From assembly GCF_900114345.1 (NCBI RefSeq), contig NZ_FOZJ01000002.1, forward strand, positions 1 through 64,000: a stretch of DNA of 64,000 nucleotides. Direction: 5' to 3'. This stretch comes from Microbacterium sp. cf046 (GTDB taxonomy: Bacteria > Actinomycetota > Actinomycetes > Actinomycetales > Microbacteriaceae). Position 1 is the first letter of the stretch; every line of letters starts with the position of its first letter. This document shows positions 46,972 through 55,154 of the stretch, piece after piece. A program made the position numbers and the translations under genes. Below the pieces are notes generated by a model. The model was not told where the DNA came from. It did not search any database and saw only the letters and a list, made by a program, of their open reading frames with translations.

Positions 46972-48198
46972 ATGAGCCCCCTGCGCCCCCTCGACCAGTC
47001 GACCAAGCTGAAGGACGTCCTCTACGAGATCCGCGGCCAGGCGCTGGTCGAGGCGGACCGCCTCGAGAACGAGGGGCACACGATCCTCAAGCTCAACACC
47101 GGCAATCCCGCGGTGTTCGGTTTCGAGGCGCCGTTCCAGATCGTCCGCGACATGATCGAGGCAGTGCCGCACGCCCACGGCTACAGCGACAGCCGCGGCA
47201 TCATCTCGGCCCGGCGCGCGGTCGTGTACCGCTACGAGCAGGACCCCACCTTCCCGCCGTTCGGCCCCGACGACGTGTATCTCGGCAACGGGGTGTCCGA
47301 GCTGATCACGATGGTGATGCAGGCGCTCCTGGACGAGGGCGACGAAGTGCTGATCCCCGCCCCGGACTACCCGCTGTGGACGGCCATGACCAGCCTCGGC
47401 GGCGGCACGCCGGTGCACTACTTCGGCGACGAGCAGAACGGGTGGCAGCCCGATCTCGAAGACATCAGATCGAAGGTGACGCCGCGCACGAAGGCGATCG
47501 TCGTCATCAACCCGAACAACCCGACCGGCGCGGTGTACTCGCGCGAGACGCTCGAGGGCATCGCCGAGATCGCGCGCGAGAACTCCCTGCTCGTGCTGTC
47601 CGACGAGATCTACGACCGCATCCTGTTCGACGACGCGGAGCACATCCCGACGGCTTCGGTCGCGCCGGACCTGCTGGTGCTGACCTTCAACGGTCTCTCC
47701 AAGACCTACCGGGTTGCCGGCTATCGGTCCGGCTGGGTCGTCATCACCGGACCGAAGGACCACGCGAAGGGCTTCATCGAGGGGATCACACTGCTCGCAT
47801 CCACGCGACTGTGCCCGAATGTGCCAGCGCAGCATGCCGTGCAGGCGGCCCTCTCCGGCGTGCAGTCGATCGACGCGCTGATCGGCCCGGCCGGCCGACT
47901 TCGCGAGCAGCGGGATGCCGCGTGGGAGAGTCTCGAAGCCATCCCGGGCGTCAGCTGCGTCAAGCCGCAGGGTGCCCTGTACGCGTTTCCCCGGTTCGAT
48001 CCGGACGTGCACGAGATCCGGGACGACGCCAAGTTCGTGTACGACTTCCTGGTCGCCGAGCATGTGCTGCTCGTGCAGGGCACCGGCTTCAACTGGCCGA
48101 CGCCGGACCACGTGCGGATCGTGACGCTTCCCGAGGCCCGGGTGCTCTCCGAGGCCATCGAGCGGCTCGGCAACTTCCTGTCGTCGTATCGTCAGTAG
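46972..48198 (+). CDS. alaT: pyridoxal-phosphate aminotransferase, AlaT type
   Basis: 408 residues. Fold-type I aminotransferase: LNTGNPAVFGFEAP near the start, YSDSRGIISARRAV, NPNNPTGAVYSRETL, DEIYDRILFD and the PLP-lysine motif FNGLSKTYRVAGYRSGW. The sequence resembles AlaT/AlaA, which make alanine from pyruvate and glutamate, but exact substrate preference is inferred. It has its own leaderless promoter, so it is separate from the pot operon. Confidence 0.9.
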   Translation: MSPLRPLDQSTKLKDVLYEIRGQALVEADRLENEGHTILKLNTGNPAVFGFEAPFQIVRDMIEAVPHAHGYSDSRGIISARRAVVYRYEQDPTFPPFGPDDVYLGNGVSELITMVMQALLDEGDEVLIPAPDYPLWTAMTSLGGGTPVHYFGDEQNGWQPDLEDIRSKVTPRTKAIVVINPNNPTGAVYSRETLEGIAEIARENSLLVLSDEIYDRILFDDAEHIPTASVAPDLLVLTFNGLSKTYRVAGYRSGWVVITGPKDHAKGFIEGITLLASTRLCPNVPAQHAVQAALSGVQSIDALIGPAGRLREQRDAAWESLEAIPGVSCVKPQGALYAFPRFDPDVHEIRDDAKFVYDFLVAEHVLLVQGTGFNWPTPDHVRIVTLPEARVLSEAIERLGNFLSSYRQ

Positions 48199-48239
48199 CG
48201 GCATCGTCAACCCCCTTTCCGCCGGCTCGAGGCCGGTCG

Positions 48240-48245
48240 TATCGT
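48240..48245 (+). promoter_or_regulatory. TATCGT -10 box before small unknown gene
   Basis: TATCGT ends seven bases before the ATG at 48253. This favours that ATG over the in-frame GTG at 48244, which overlaps the box. Confidence 0.45.
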
Positions 48246-48252
48246 GACGACC

Positions 48253-48600
48253 ATGTCGATCGAACTGAACCGCCCGGCGCTCCGGCAGGCGCGCGCACTC
48301 GTCCGTGAGGGCAAGGTCGTCCGAGACGGCCCGGGTGACTGGGCCGAGGCGCAGCCGACCCCCGACGAGGAGAACGGCTTCATCGAGCGCGACGGCTGGA
48401 CCGAGTACGCCCATTGGCACATGGGAGTCGACAAGAGTGCGGATCGGGAGACGAAGGACGCCTACTCGTTCCCGTTCGGCGACTTCCGCAAGGTGCATCG
48501 ATCCGGCGTGATCGCGGGTGAGAGCCGCGCAGGTCAATTCGGCCACGATGAGATCCGGGACGAGCTCAAGAAGCTTCTGGAGCTCATCGACCGGGACTGA
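48253..48600 (+). CDS. conserved small hypothetical protein
   Basis: 115 residues, not assigned to a characterised family. It is acidic and soluble without membrane segments. The HWHMGVDKSADRETKDAYSFPFGDFRKVHRSGVI core looks strongly structured and is the kind seen in a widely kept actinobacterial unknown protein. The tail HDEIRDELKKLLELIDRD is helical. The start is set by the leaderless -10 box. It is followed by a convergent Rv3235-like gene. Confidence 0.75.
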   Translation: MSIELNRPALRQARALVREGKVVRDGPGDWAEAQPTPDEENGFIERDGWTEYAHWHMGVDKSADRETKDAYSFPFGDFRKVHRSGVIAGESRAGQFGHDEIRDELKKLLELIDRD

Positions 48601-48665
48601 GCGGTCGTCCTCGGACCGATGTGACGAGCGGACCGGCCACGACGCTGGGGACGGTCCGCCGTCGG

Positions 48666-49106
48666 CTAGAGGAGCGCGAGCGAGGTCGTGCGCCAGCGGC
48701 CGTCCATGCCCTCGAGGCGAAGGGCGACCGCCCGCGTGCGCGCCGGACCCTGCACGATGACGACGGCTTCGACGACGCCGTCGGCGGGGGAGGAGTGGCG
48801 CACCGACATCAGTGCGTGAACAGGCCGGATCGCCGGCACCCCGCGCGCGCTACGCGCGCGAGCGGCGAGGTTTGCGCGGGTCATCAGCTTGCGATACGCG
48901 TCCTCGGTGAGCCATCGCGCGAGCTGGTCGACCTCGCGCACGCCGGCGAAGACCTCGAGCACGCCGCGCGTGATGTTGCGCAGGAAGGGCTCGGGGTCGG
49001 GGAGCTGCGTGGACGGCGTGCGCTGCGGTGCGAAGAACTCCGAGAGCTCGACGGCGCCGGCGGGCGCGGCATGTGCGCGAGGAGTGCGCGAAGGCGACGG
49101 TGCCAT
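48666..49106 (-). CDS. Rv3235-family hypothetical protein
   Basis: 146 residues from the ATG at 49106. A disordered Pro/Ala/Arg N-terminus precedes a compact domain with FLRNITRGVLEVFAGVREVDQLARWLTEDAY, then a VHALMSVRHSSPADGVVEAVVIVQGPARTRAVALRLE beta-rich part, the pattern of the Rv3235 family (often annotated near secA in actinobacteria). Function unknown. The 128-base gap to the next plus gene serves both divergent starts. Confidence 0.8.
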   Translation of the reverse strand: MAPSPSRTPRAHAAPAGAVELSEFFAPQRTPSTQLPDPEPFLRNITRGVLEVFAGVREVDQLARWLTEDAYRKLMTRANLAARARSARGVPAIRPVHALMSVRHSSPADGVVEAVVIVQGPARTRAVALRLEGMDGRWRTTSLALL

Positions 49107-49222
49107 GGATGCCAATCTCGACAGGGGGATGTCCTGCGAGAAATTACAACACACGGCAACTTCACAGGAAGAGCCCGATGTCGACCTGTGGAGAACTTCT
49201 CATCGAGTCGTGACGATTGCCA

Positions 49223-49228
49223 TACTCT
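49223..49228 (+). promoter_or_regulatory. TACTCT -10 box, leaderless unknown gene
   Basis: TACTCT ends six bases before the GTG at 49235 and sets that start against an upstream in-frame TTG at 49217, which the box overlaps. Confidence 0.5.
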
Positions 49229-49234
49229 CGCCTG

Positions 49235-49834
49235 GTGCGCTGGGACGGCTTCTTCGACGACCTCGAAGTTCAGCTCGCCTCCGAGTGGGAGGCGGAACGT
49301 GCTGCCCTGGACACGGAGGCCGAGCGGCTGCGTCTGTCGCGGGTGGCGTTGCGCGAGCGGCTGTCGATGCTGCAGGGGCGCGATCGCGACGTGTCGCCAC
49401 CATCGTTCGACCTCGCAGACGGCACCGTGCTGTCGGCCGAGGTGACCGGGGTGGGCGCGGACTGGGTCGCACTCGAGGGCGGGCGGTCGGGTGCGATCGT
49501 GGTGCCGTTCGCGTCGATCGCGTCGATCGGACTGCCGCACGTCGACGTTCTGCGCAGCGCGCGGCCCGCGAACGCATCCTCCACGCTCGCCAATCGGATG
49601 ACGCTCGGATTCGTGGCGCGAGACCTCGTGCGACGACGTGTCGCCGTCGCTGTGCACCTGATGCACGGCCGCGTACTCGCCGGCACGATCGACCGTGCGG
49701 GCCACGATCACCTCGACCTCGCCATGCACGAGCCCGGCACGCCGCGGCGGGCGAGCGAGGTGACCGGCCATCGGATCGTGCCGTTCAGTGCCGTGGCCTG
49801 GATCCGGCTCGACGCGGGCGCTGCGCCGGCCTGA
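49235..49834 (+). CDS. conserved hypothetical protein
   Basis: 199 residues from the leaderless GTG. A helical N-terminal part of about 55 residues (WEAERAALDTEAERLRLSRVALRERL) leads to two similar small beta-rich halves: LADGTVLSAEVTGVGADWVALEG and LMHGRVLAGTIDRAGHDHLDLAM, like duplicated Sm-like or barrel units, each followed by a VPF segment (VVPFASIASI, IVPFSAVAWI). No catalytic residues are evident. It belongs to a small conserved group before the excisionase-like and CpaE-like genes. Confidence 0.72.
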   Translation: MRWDGFFDDLEVQLASEWEAERAALDTEAERLRLSRVALRERLSMLQGRDRDVSPPSFDLADGTVLSAEVTGVGADWVALEGGRSGAIVVPFASIASIGLPHVDVLRSARPANASSTLANRMTLGFVARDLVRRRVAVAVHLMHGRVLAGTIDRAGHDHLDLAMHEPGTPRRASEVTGHRIVPFSAVAWIRLDAGAAPA

Positions 49835-49905
49835 GATCCGACGGCCCGATCGGGCCGTCATCGACCCATCGGGGCCGCGATCGGCACTCCTGTGCCGGCC
49901 GGGCG

Positions 49906-50187
49906 TCAGTCCGAGTCGCTGACCACCCCGGTGCCCCACAGCTCGGGAAAGCTCGCCTCGTTCGACTGTCGCCACAGGGCGATGCGCCGGGCCTCCTCAG
50001 TCTGCTCGTCGAGGTATTCGGCGACGCTCGCCTCTTCGATCCGCCACCTCGCCGGCGAGCCCACCTTCATGCCTCTCAGACGCCGCTCATGCACGAGCGC
50101 CATCACCTCGTCGACGGACACGCCGAGCACCTCCGCCACCTGAGCGGGTGCCAGCATGCGCACGTCGGACGTCGGGATCTCGGGCAT
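49906..50187 (-). CDS. helix-turn-helix DNA-binding protein, excisionase/MerR-type domain
   Basis: 93 residues from the ATG at 50187. MLAPAQVAEVLGVSVDEVMALVHERRLRGMKVGSPARWRIEEASVAEYL is a complete excisionase/BldC-like winged helix; the rest is a short acidic tail. The gene is not near any integrase, so it is more likely a chromosomal regulator than a phage excisionase. It is divergent from the SAF/CpaE pair across 98 bases and may control it. CATAAT lies six bases before the ATG. Confidence 0.85.
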   Translation of the reverse strand: MPEIPTSDVRMLAPAQVAEVLGVSVDEVMALVHERRLRGMKVGSPARWRIEEASVAEYLDEQTEEARRIALWRQSNEASFPELWGTGVVSDSD

Positions 50188-50193
50188 GCCCCC

Positions 50194-50199
50194 ATTATG
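50194..50199 (-). promoter_or_regulatory. CATAAT -10 box, leaderless HTH gene
   Basis: CATAAT on the minus strand ends six bases before the ATG at 50187. Confidence 0.45.
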
Positions 50200-50285
50200 G
50201 GCGCCCACCCCGCGGGGCGGCCGGGTGACGCACCCGCTGTGGATAACAACCGAGGCCGGATCGCGCTCTGCGTCACGATGGTCTC

Positions 50286-50915
50286 ATGACCGCACTCGAC
50301 AGCGTCCGCCCGCGACCTCGCGCATTCTGGGGCGACGCGCGCTTCCTTCTCGGAATCCTGCTGGTCATCGCATCCGTGGCCGGTGTCTGGTTCGTCGTGT
50401 CGGCCTCGCGGCAGACCGCGCCGGCCTTCGCGGCCAACCGCACGATCGTGCCGGGCGAGGCGATCTCGGCCGACGACGTGCGGCGGGTCGACGTCTCGCT
50501 CGGCCAGGTGAGCGATGCCTACCTGTCGCCCGACGCCCTCGCGGACGGCCTAATCGCGACGCGCACGATCGAATCCGGCGAGCTGGTACCCGACAGCGCC
50601 GTCGGGGCCGCCGCAGCGGTCCGGACCACGAGTGTCGTGCTGCGCAGCGCGGTCGATGTGCCCGGATCGGTGCGCGCCGGTTCGGTCGTCGAGGTGTGGG
50701 CGGCGCCGCTCCTCGAGCGCGGCACATACGACACTCCGCGCATCCTCGTCGCGGACGCGACGGTCGTGTCCGTCACCCGGGACGATTCGATGATCGGCGG
50801 CGGCTCCGCCGCCCTCGAGATCGTCATCCCGCGGGCCGATGTCGCCGCCGCACTCGCCGCGATGGCGGACGATTCCGCGCTGTCGGTGGTCCCGACCTCC
50901 GGAGCCGGCGAGTGA
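50286..50915 (+). CDS. SAF-domain (CpaB/RcpC-like) membrane protein
   Basis: 209 residues. One N-terminal membrane segment (about 20-40) followed by a SAF domain: ANRTIVPGEAISADDVRRVDVSLGQVS, ADGLIATRTIESGELVPDSAVG and a VPGSVRAGSVVEVWA barrel. CpaB/RcpC proteins gate the outer part of Flp/Tad pili, but no Tad secretion ATPase, platform or pilin gene is in the window. It overlaps the next ATPase gene by four bases, so the pair acts together, possibly without a pilus. Confidence 0.82.
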   Translation: MTALDSVRPRPRAFWGDARFLLGILLVIASVAGVWFVVSASRQTAPAFAANRTIVPGEAISADDVRRVDVSLGQVSDAYLSPDALADGLIATRTIESGELVPDSAVGAAAAVRTTSVVLRSAVDVPGSVRAGSVVEVWAAPLLERGTYDTPRILVADATVVSVTRDDSMIGGGSAALEIVIPRADVAAALAAMADDSALSVVPTSGAGE

Positions 50916-52192
50916 GGGTTCTCGTCGCGGTCGACGAGCCGCACGGCGCGGACCTCGCGGCAGGGCTCGAGGCCGAGGGCCTGTACGTCGTGGGCGTGGT
51001 GCCGGCATCCGCCCTCGCCTCCGCGGTCGACCGCGCGCCGCAGGGCGCCGACGAGGCCGCGCGCGTGCTGGCGGATGCGGATGCGGTGGTGCTCGAGTCT
51101 TCTCGTGCGACGCTCAGCGCGTCGGTGGTGGCGGTGTGCGATCGGCGCGCGGTGCGGATCGTTCCGCTGGCCGACGGGCCCGCGGACGAGAGAATCGCCG
51201 CCGCATTCGGCCTGGAGCCGCCGCTCCCACTGGCGGTCGAGGCGTGGCTGCTCGCCGAGCGCCTCGCCGCACCGCCATCGGCCCGCGCATCGAGTGAAGC
51301 GGTCCGCGCGACCGACATCGCGCCGAAGAGACCGAGTGTGATCGCGGTGTGGGGACCTGCCGGTTCACCGGGCCGTTCCACCATCGCGATCGAACTCGCC
51401 GTCGAACTGTCGCGCGGCGGCCGTCATGTCGGACTGGTCGACGCCGACTCGCACGCACCTTCGATCGCGCTCGCGCTCGGACTCGCCGACGAGGCCCCGG
51501 GCTTCGCGGCAGCGTGCCGCCAGTCCGAGCTCGGGGGGCTCGATTCACGCGAACTGGCCCGCATCAGCGCCCCGATCGGCAGCACCGGGGTCGACGTCCT
51601 CACCGGCTTGAACCGCCCGTCGCGGTGGCCGGAGCTGCGGGAGTCGCGCGTCGCCTCCGCGCTCGCAGCATGCCGCGAGTGGGCTGATCACACGGTGGTG
51701 GATGTCGCGGCGTCCCTGGAGCGGGACGAGGAGATCGTGAGTGATCTCGAAGGTCCTCGTCGCAATGCCGCCACGCTCGCCGCGCTGCGCTCCGCGGACC
51801 TCGTGGTGGCGGTCGCCGCAGCGGATCCGCTCGGCGTCTCCCGTTTCCTGCGCGCGTATCCCGAGCTGCGCGCCACGATCGGGGCGACACCGGTCGCGGT
51901 CGTCGCGAATCGCCTGCGACCTGGAGCGCTCGGCATCGACGCCCGGGGGCAGGTGCGCCGGACGCTCGATCGATTCGGCGGCATCACGGATGTCTGGTTC
52001 GTGCCGGCCGATGTGCGGGCGGCGGATGCTGCACTGCTGGCGGCCCGCCCGATCGCGGACGTGGCGCCGCGTTCGCCGATCACGCTCGCGGTGCGCCGAT
52101 TCGTCGGGGAGGCAGTCGCGCCGGTCCCGGAGTCAGCGCGCGGCATCCGGCGCCGGTCACGACGTCGCGCACCCGAGCCGGCCCTCTCGTAG
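50912..52192 (+). CDS. CpaE-like/MinD-family P-loop protein with altered Walker A
   Basis: 426 residues from the GTG at 50912 (GTGA overlap). Residues 1-130 form a receiver-like domain without a clear phosphoacceptor; the P-loop domain starts at VIAVWGPAGSPGRSTIAIELAVEL (about residue 142), where the usual Walker A lysine position is arginine. LVDADSHAPSIALALGL is the switch-like strand. The C-terminal tail is Arg-rich. CpaE proteins position pilus or division machinery; the Lys-to-Arg change is, as I recall, frequent in actinobacterial relatives. ATP binding is therefore uncertain. Confidence 0.8.
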   Translation: MRVLVAVDEPHGADLAAGLEAEGLYVVGVVPASALASAVDRAPQGADEAARVLADADAVVLESSRATLSASVVAVCDRRAVRIVPLADGPADERIAAAFGLEPPLPLAVEAWLLAERLAAPPSARASSEAVRATDIAPKRPSVIAVWGPAGSPGRSTIAIELAVELSRGGRHVGLVDADSHAPSIALALGLADEAPGFAAACRQSELGGLDSRELARISAPIGSTGVDVLTGLNRPSRWPELRESRVASALAACREWADHTVVDVAASLERDEEIVSDLEGPRRNAATLAALRSADLVVAVAAADPLGVSRFLRAYPELRATIGATPVAVVANRLRPGALGIDARGQVRRTLDRFGGITDVWFVPADVRAADAALLAARPIADVAPRSPITLAVRRFVGEAVAPVPESARGIRRRSRRRAPEPALS

Positions 52193-52215
52193 CATGCGGC
52201 CCACCCGCTCACGTC

Positions 52216-52221
52216 TAGGCT
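52216..52221 (+). promoter_or_regulatory. TAGGCT -10 box, leaderless pdtaS
   Basis: TAGGCT ends six bases before the GTG at 52228. Confidence 0.5.
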
Positions 52222-52227
52222 TGAGAG

Positions 52228-53715
52228 GTGTCGACGCTCAGCGATCTCGTCTACGCCCAGGGTCGGTCGAGCGAGGCCGACGTCGAGTGGCTTCACCGCC
52301 TGGCCGGCGACGGCCAGCTGCTGGCAGACCTCGCGTTCGCCGACATCGTCATCTGGGTGCCCACCGAGGACGACTCGTTCGTCGCGGTGGCACACACCCG
52401 TCCGGGCGGCGCCGCGACGCTGTTCTACCGCGACATCGTCGGCGACCGGGTTCGACCCCAGTGGCGCACGCAGGTGCGCGAGGCGTTCGAGACCGTGCGC
52501 ATCGTGGACTCGGCCTCACCCGACTGGTTCGAGGAGACGCCCACCCGCGTGCGCGCGGTGCCGATCGTCCGATCGCGCGGCAGCGACGCGGCCCTGACGA
52601 TCGGGGTCCTCACCCGGCACACAAATCTCGGCGAGACCCGCACGCCCTCCCGCCAGCAGATCACCTTCAACGACTGCGCCGACGACCTCTTCGGAATGAT
52701 CGCCTCCGGCGACTTCCCCGACCTGTCGGCGCCGACCGCGCCGCGCCGGGGCGCGCCGCGGGCCTCGGACGGGCTGATCCGCCTCGACGTCGACGGGATC
52801 ACGACGTTCGCGAGTCCGAACGCGCTCTCCGCCTTCAACCGGATGGGCTTCGACGACGAGCTCGAGGGCGAGTCACTGAGCGAGGTCACGACCCGCATCC
52901 TTCCCGCCAAGCGCCAGTTCGACGAGTCACTGCCCCTCGTGGTGAGCGGGAGGGCGCCGTGGCGCACCGACATCGAGGCGCGCGGTGTCACCGTCTCCCT
53001 GCGGACCATTCCGCTGCGCGATCGCGGCAACCGGATCGGCGCGATCGTGCTGTGCCGTGACGTGACCGAGCTGCGCCACCAGGAGCAGGAGCTGATCACC
53101 AAGGACGCCACGATCCGCGAGATCCACCACCGCGTCAAGAACAACCTGCAGACCGTCGCCTCGTTGCTGCGCATCCAGGCCCGCCGGTCGCATTCCGAGG
53201 AGGCGCGGGAGGCGCTCACGCAGGCGATGCGCAGAGTCGCGGCCATCGCTGTGGTGCACGACACGCTCTCGGAGGGGCTGTCCCAGACGGTCGATTTCGA
53301 CAACGTGTTCGACCGGGTCCTCAAGCTCGTCGCCGAAGTCGCCGCCGCGCCGAACACGCGCGCACGCACGCGCACGTCGGGCACGTTCGGCAATCTGCCG
53401 AGCGAGTACGCGACGCCGCTCGCCCTGGCGCTGACCGAACTGGTGACCAACGCGGTCGAGCACGGTCTGGCCGGTCAGGAGGGTGATGTGGAGATCATCG
53501 CCGAACGCGGCGCGGAGAATCTCGCGGTGCGAGTCCGCGACACCGGATCGGGCCTGCCCGAAGGCCAGGTGGGCCGCGGGCTCGGCACGCAGATCGTGCG
53601 CACGCTCATCCAGGGGGAGCTCGGGGGCACCATCGACTGGCACACGCTGATGGGCAGCGGCACCGAAGTGACGATCGACATCCCGATGCGCTACATCGAG
53701 CGCACCGCGGACTAG
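52228..53715 (+). CDS. pdtaS: sensor histidine kinase PdtaS
   Basis: 495 residues from a leaderless GTG. A GAF-type domain (residues 10-145), a PAS domain (about 180-275), and a HisKA_2-type kinase with H-box EIHHRVKNNLQTVASLLRIQARR and ATPase boxes ELVTNAVEHGL and DTGSGLPEGQ. Cytosolic, no membrane segment. In mycobacteria it phosphorylates PdtaR, an ANTAR antiterminator, and responds to copper and nitric oxide. No pdtaR is adjacent. The position next to whiB1 is conserved. Confidence 0.93.
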   Translation: MSTLSDLVYAQGRSSEADVEWLHRLAGDGQLLADLAFADIVIWVPTEDDSFVAVAHTRPGGAATLFYRDIVGDRVRPQWRTQVREAFETVRIVDSASPDWFEETPTRVRAVPIVRSRGSDAALTIGVLTRHTNLGETRTPSRQQITFNDCADDLFGMIASGDFPDLSAPTAPRRGAPRASDGLIRLDVDGITTFASPNALSAFNRMGFDDELEGESLSEVTTRILPAKRQFDESLPLVVSGRAPWRTDIEARGVTVSLRTIPLRDRGNRIGAIVLCRDVTELRHQEQELITKDATIREIHHRVKNNLQTVASLLRIQARRSHSEEAREALTQAMRRVAAIAVVHDTLSEGLSQTVDFDNVFDRVLKLVAEVAAAPNTRARTRTSGTFGNLPSEYATPLALALTELVTNAVEHGLAGQEGDVEIIAERGAENLAVRVRDTGSGLPEGQVGRGLGTQIVRTLIQGELGGTIDWHTLMGSGTEVTIDIPMRYIERTAD

Positions 53716-53722
53716 CGTCGCG

Positions 53723-53971
53723 TCAGGATGCGCGGCGCGCGCGAGCCGCGCGCCGCTTGAGCGCGCGCCGCTCGTCTTCGGAGAGCCCGCCCCACACGCC
53801 GGAGTCCTGCCCGGTCTCGAGGGCGTATTGCAGGCAGATCTCCGTCACGGTGCAACGTGCGCAGACCGACTTGGCCTTCTCGATCTGATCGACGGCCGGT
53901 CCGGTGTTCCCCACGGGGAAGAACAGCTCGGGGTCGACGGTCAGGCAGGCGGCCTTATCGCGCCAGTCCAT
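53723..53971 (-). CDS. whiB1: WhiB-family regulator WhiB1
   Basis: 82 residues from the ATG at 53971 (AAGGAG seven bases upstream). Four cysteines in AACLTVDP, VCARCTVTEIC spacing (C9, C37, C40, C46), GVWGG turn and a very basic RRALKRRAARARR tail. WhiB1 binds a nitric-oxide-sensitive 4Fe-4S cluster and contacts sigma region 4 in mycobacteria, where it is essential. It is convergent with pdtaS (7 bases between stops). Three CTGTGGGA boxes lie in its promoter region. Confidence 0.94.
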   Translation of the reverse strand: MDWRDKAACLTVDPELFFPVGNTGPAVDQIEKAKSVCARCTVTEICLQYALETGQDSGVWGGLSEDERRALKRRAARARRAS

Positions 53972-54028
53972 GGTGGTGCTCCTTGATGATGATCGGGTGA
54001 TTCAGAGCCCGGATTCGGGTCCGATACC

Positions 54029-54099
54029 CTGTGGGAGATGCGAGTCATGCTCGCCCCACCTCACTGTGGGAGCACACGGCTTCAATAATCGTCCCACAG
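54029..54099. promoter_or_regulatory. three CTGTGGGA boxes upstream of whiB1
   Basis: CTGTGGGA occurs at 54029-54036 and 54064-54071 and as TCCCACAG at 54092-54099. The second and third form an inverted repeat with 20 bases between, and the first two are 35 bases apart start to start. They lie within the 244-base region shared by divergent whiB1 and the membrane gene. This is a candidate site for a dimeric regulator. The -10 of whiB1 was not located with confidence. Confidence 0.6.
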
Positions 54100-54215
54100 G
54101 GGTGGGTGCGAATCAAGGGTTGACCGGCACGTCATGTGCGGTGTTGCTGAGTATTCGCCCCACGCCATGGAGGGTTCAGACAAACGCTCGGCGAGCGACG
54201 AAGGAATAGTGGCGA

Positions 54216-54611
54216 ATGCGCACACACGTGGCCGGTCGGCTGGCGGCGATCCTGCTCGGCCTGGAGGGCCTCGCGATCATCGCGCTCGTGGTCTGGCAGG
54301 TCTGGGCGCTCGTGGCCGGCGACACCGATTCGATCGAGAGCGCGCTCGCCCTGGTCGTGCTGACCGCGATCGGCGCGGTCGCCGTGCTGGCGTTCGCGGT
54401 GGCGACCTGGCGCGGTCAGTCGTGGGGGCGCTCGGGGGGCATCGTCACGCAGCTCCTCATCCTCGCGGTCGCGCTCGGCGCGGTCACCGGCGCGTACTCG
54501 GTGCCGATGACGGGTCTGGTCCTCGCGATACCCGCCGCGATGACGCTCGTCCTGCTGGTCGTGGCGGTCCGTGCCGCGGGGCGCGAAGCCCGGGATGCGG
54601 CATCCGAGTAG
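54216..54611 (+). CDS. four-helix membrane protein of unknown function
   Basis: 131 residues from the ATG at 54216, with AAGGAA in the leader. Four hydrophobic segments (about 8-33, 43-65, 74-93, 95-118) separated by short loops with WRGQSWGRSGG between helices two and three; no charged catalytic motif. It belongs to a class of small actinobacterial membrane proteins and shares the whiB1 upstream region. It converges on bcp. Confidence 0.75.
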   Translation: MRTHVAGRLAAILLGLEGLAIIALVVWQVWALVAGDTDSIESALALVVLTAIGAVAVLAFAVATWRGQSWGRSGGIVTQLLILAVALGAVTGAYSVPMTGLVLAIPAAMTLVLLVVAVRAAGREARDAASE

Positions 54612-54651
54612 TCGCGCTGCTCGCCGCCCAGCGAGACGATCCGGCCCAGCG

Positions 54652-55128
54652 CTACGCGCCGACCCCGAGCAGCGCCCGTACGCGCCCGACGTGGCCGGTT
54701 GCCTTCACGTTGTAGAGCGCCTCCTGGATGCGGCCGTCGGCGTCGATCACGAACGTGGAGCGGATGACCCCCTCGTACGTCTTCCCGTAGTTCATCTTCT
54801 CGCCCCACGTGCCGTACGCGTCGAGCGCGGCATGCTCGGGATCGCTGAGGAGGTCGTAGGTCAGACCGTCGCGCTCGCGGAAGCGGCGCAGCTTCTCGGG
54901 CTGGTCCGGGGAGATGCCGAGCACCGTGTAGCCCGCGGCCTGCAGCGGCGCGAGGCTGTCGCGGAAGTCGCAGGCCTCGGTCGTGCATCCGGGTGTCATC
55001 GCCTCGGGGTAGAAGAACAGCACGACCCCACCCCCGCGCAGGTCGCTGAGGGTGACCGGCTTCTCATCCTGATCGAGCAGGGTGAAGTCGGGGGCAGGGG
55101 ATCCGGGTTCCAGGACGACTGAGCTCAT
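54652..55128 (-). CDS. bcp: thioredoxin-dependent thiol peroxidase (Bcp)
   Basis: 158 residues from the ATG at 55128. AhpC/TSA-type peroxiredoxin with the peroxidatic cysteine in TPGCTTEACDFRD and a second cysteine five residues on, the atypical two-cysteine BCP pattern. It reduces hydrogen and organic peroxides using thioredoxin. A TATTCT box six bases upstream gives it a probable leaderless promoter, although it can also be read through from aroA-rsgA (26-base gap). Confidence 0.93.
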   Translation of the reverse strand: MSSVVLEPGSPAPDFTLLDQDEKPVTLSDLRGGGVVLFFYPEAMTPGCTTEACDFRDSLAPLQAAGYTVLGISPDQPEKLRRFRERDGLTYDLLSDPEHAALDAYGTWGEKMNYGKTYEGVIRSTFVIDADGRIQEALYNVKATGHVGRVRALLGVGA

Positions 55129-55134
55129 CGCTCC

Positions 55135-55140
55135 AGAATA
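55135..55140 (-). promoter_or_regulatory. TATTCT -10 box, leaderless bcp
   Basis: TATTCT on the minus strand ends six bases before the ATG at 55128. Confidence 0.45.
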
Positions 55141-55154
55141 CGGCCGCACACCCC

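Noticed and set aside
49906..50187. Phage excisionase from a prophage or integrated element
   Set aside because: No integrase, attachment repeat or phage gene lies nearby; the domain is also common in chromosomal regulators such as BldC.
50286..52192. Complete Tad pilus locus
   Set aside because: Only CpaB-like and CpaE-like genes are present; no CpaF ATPase, TadB/C or pilin was found.
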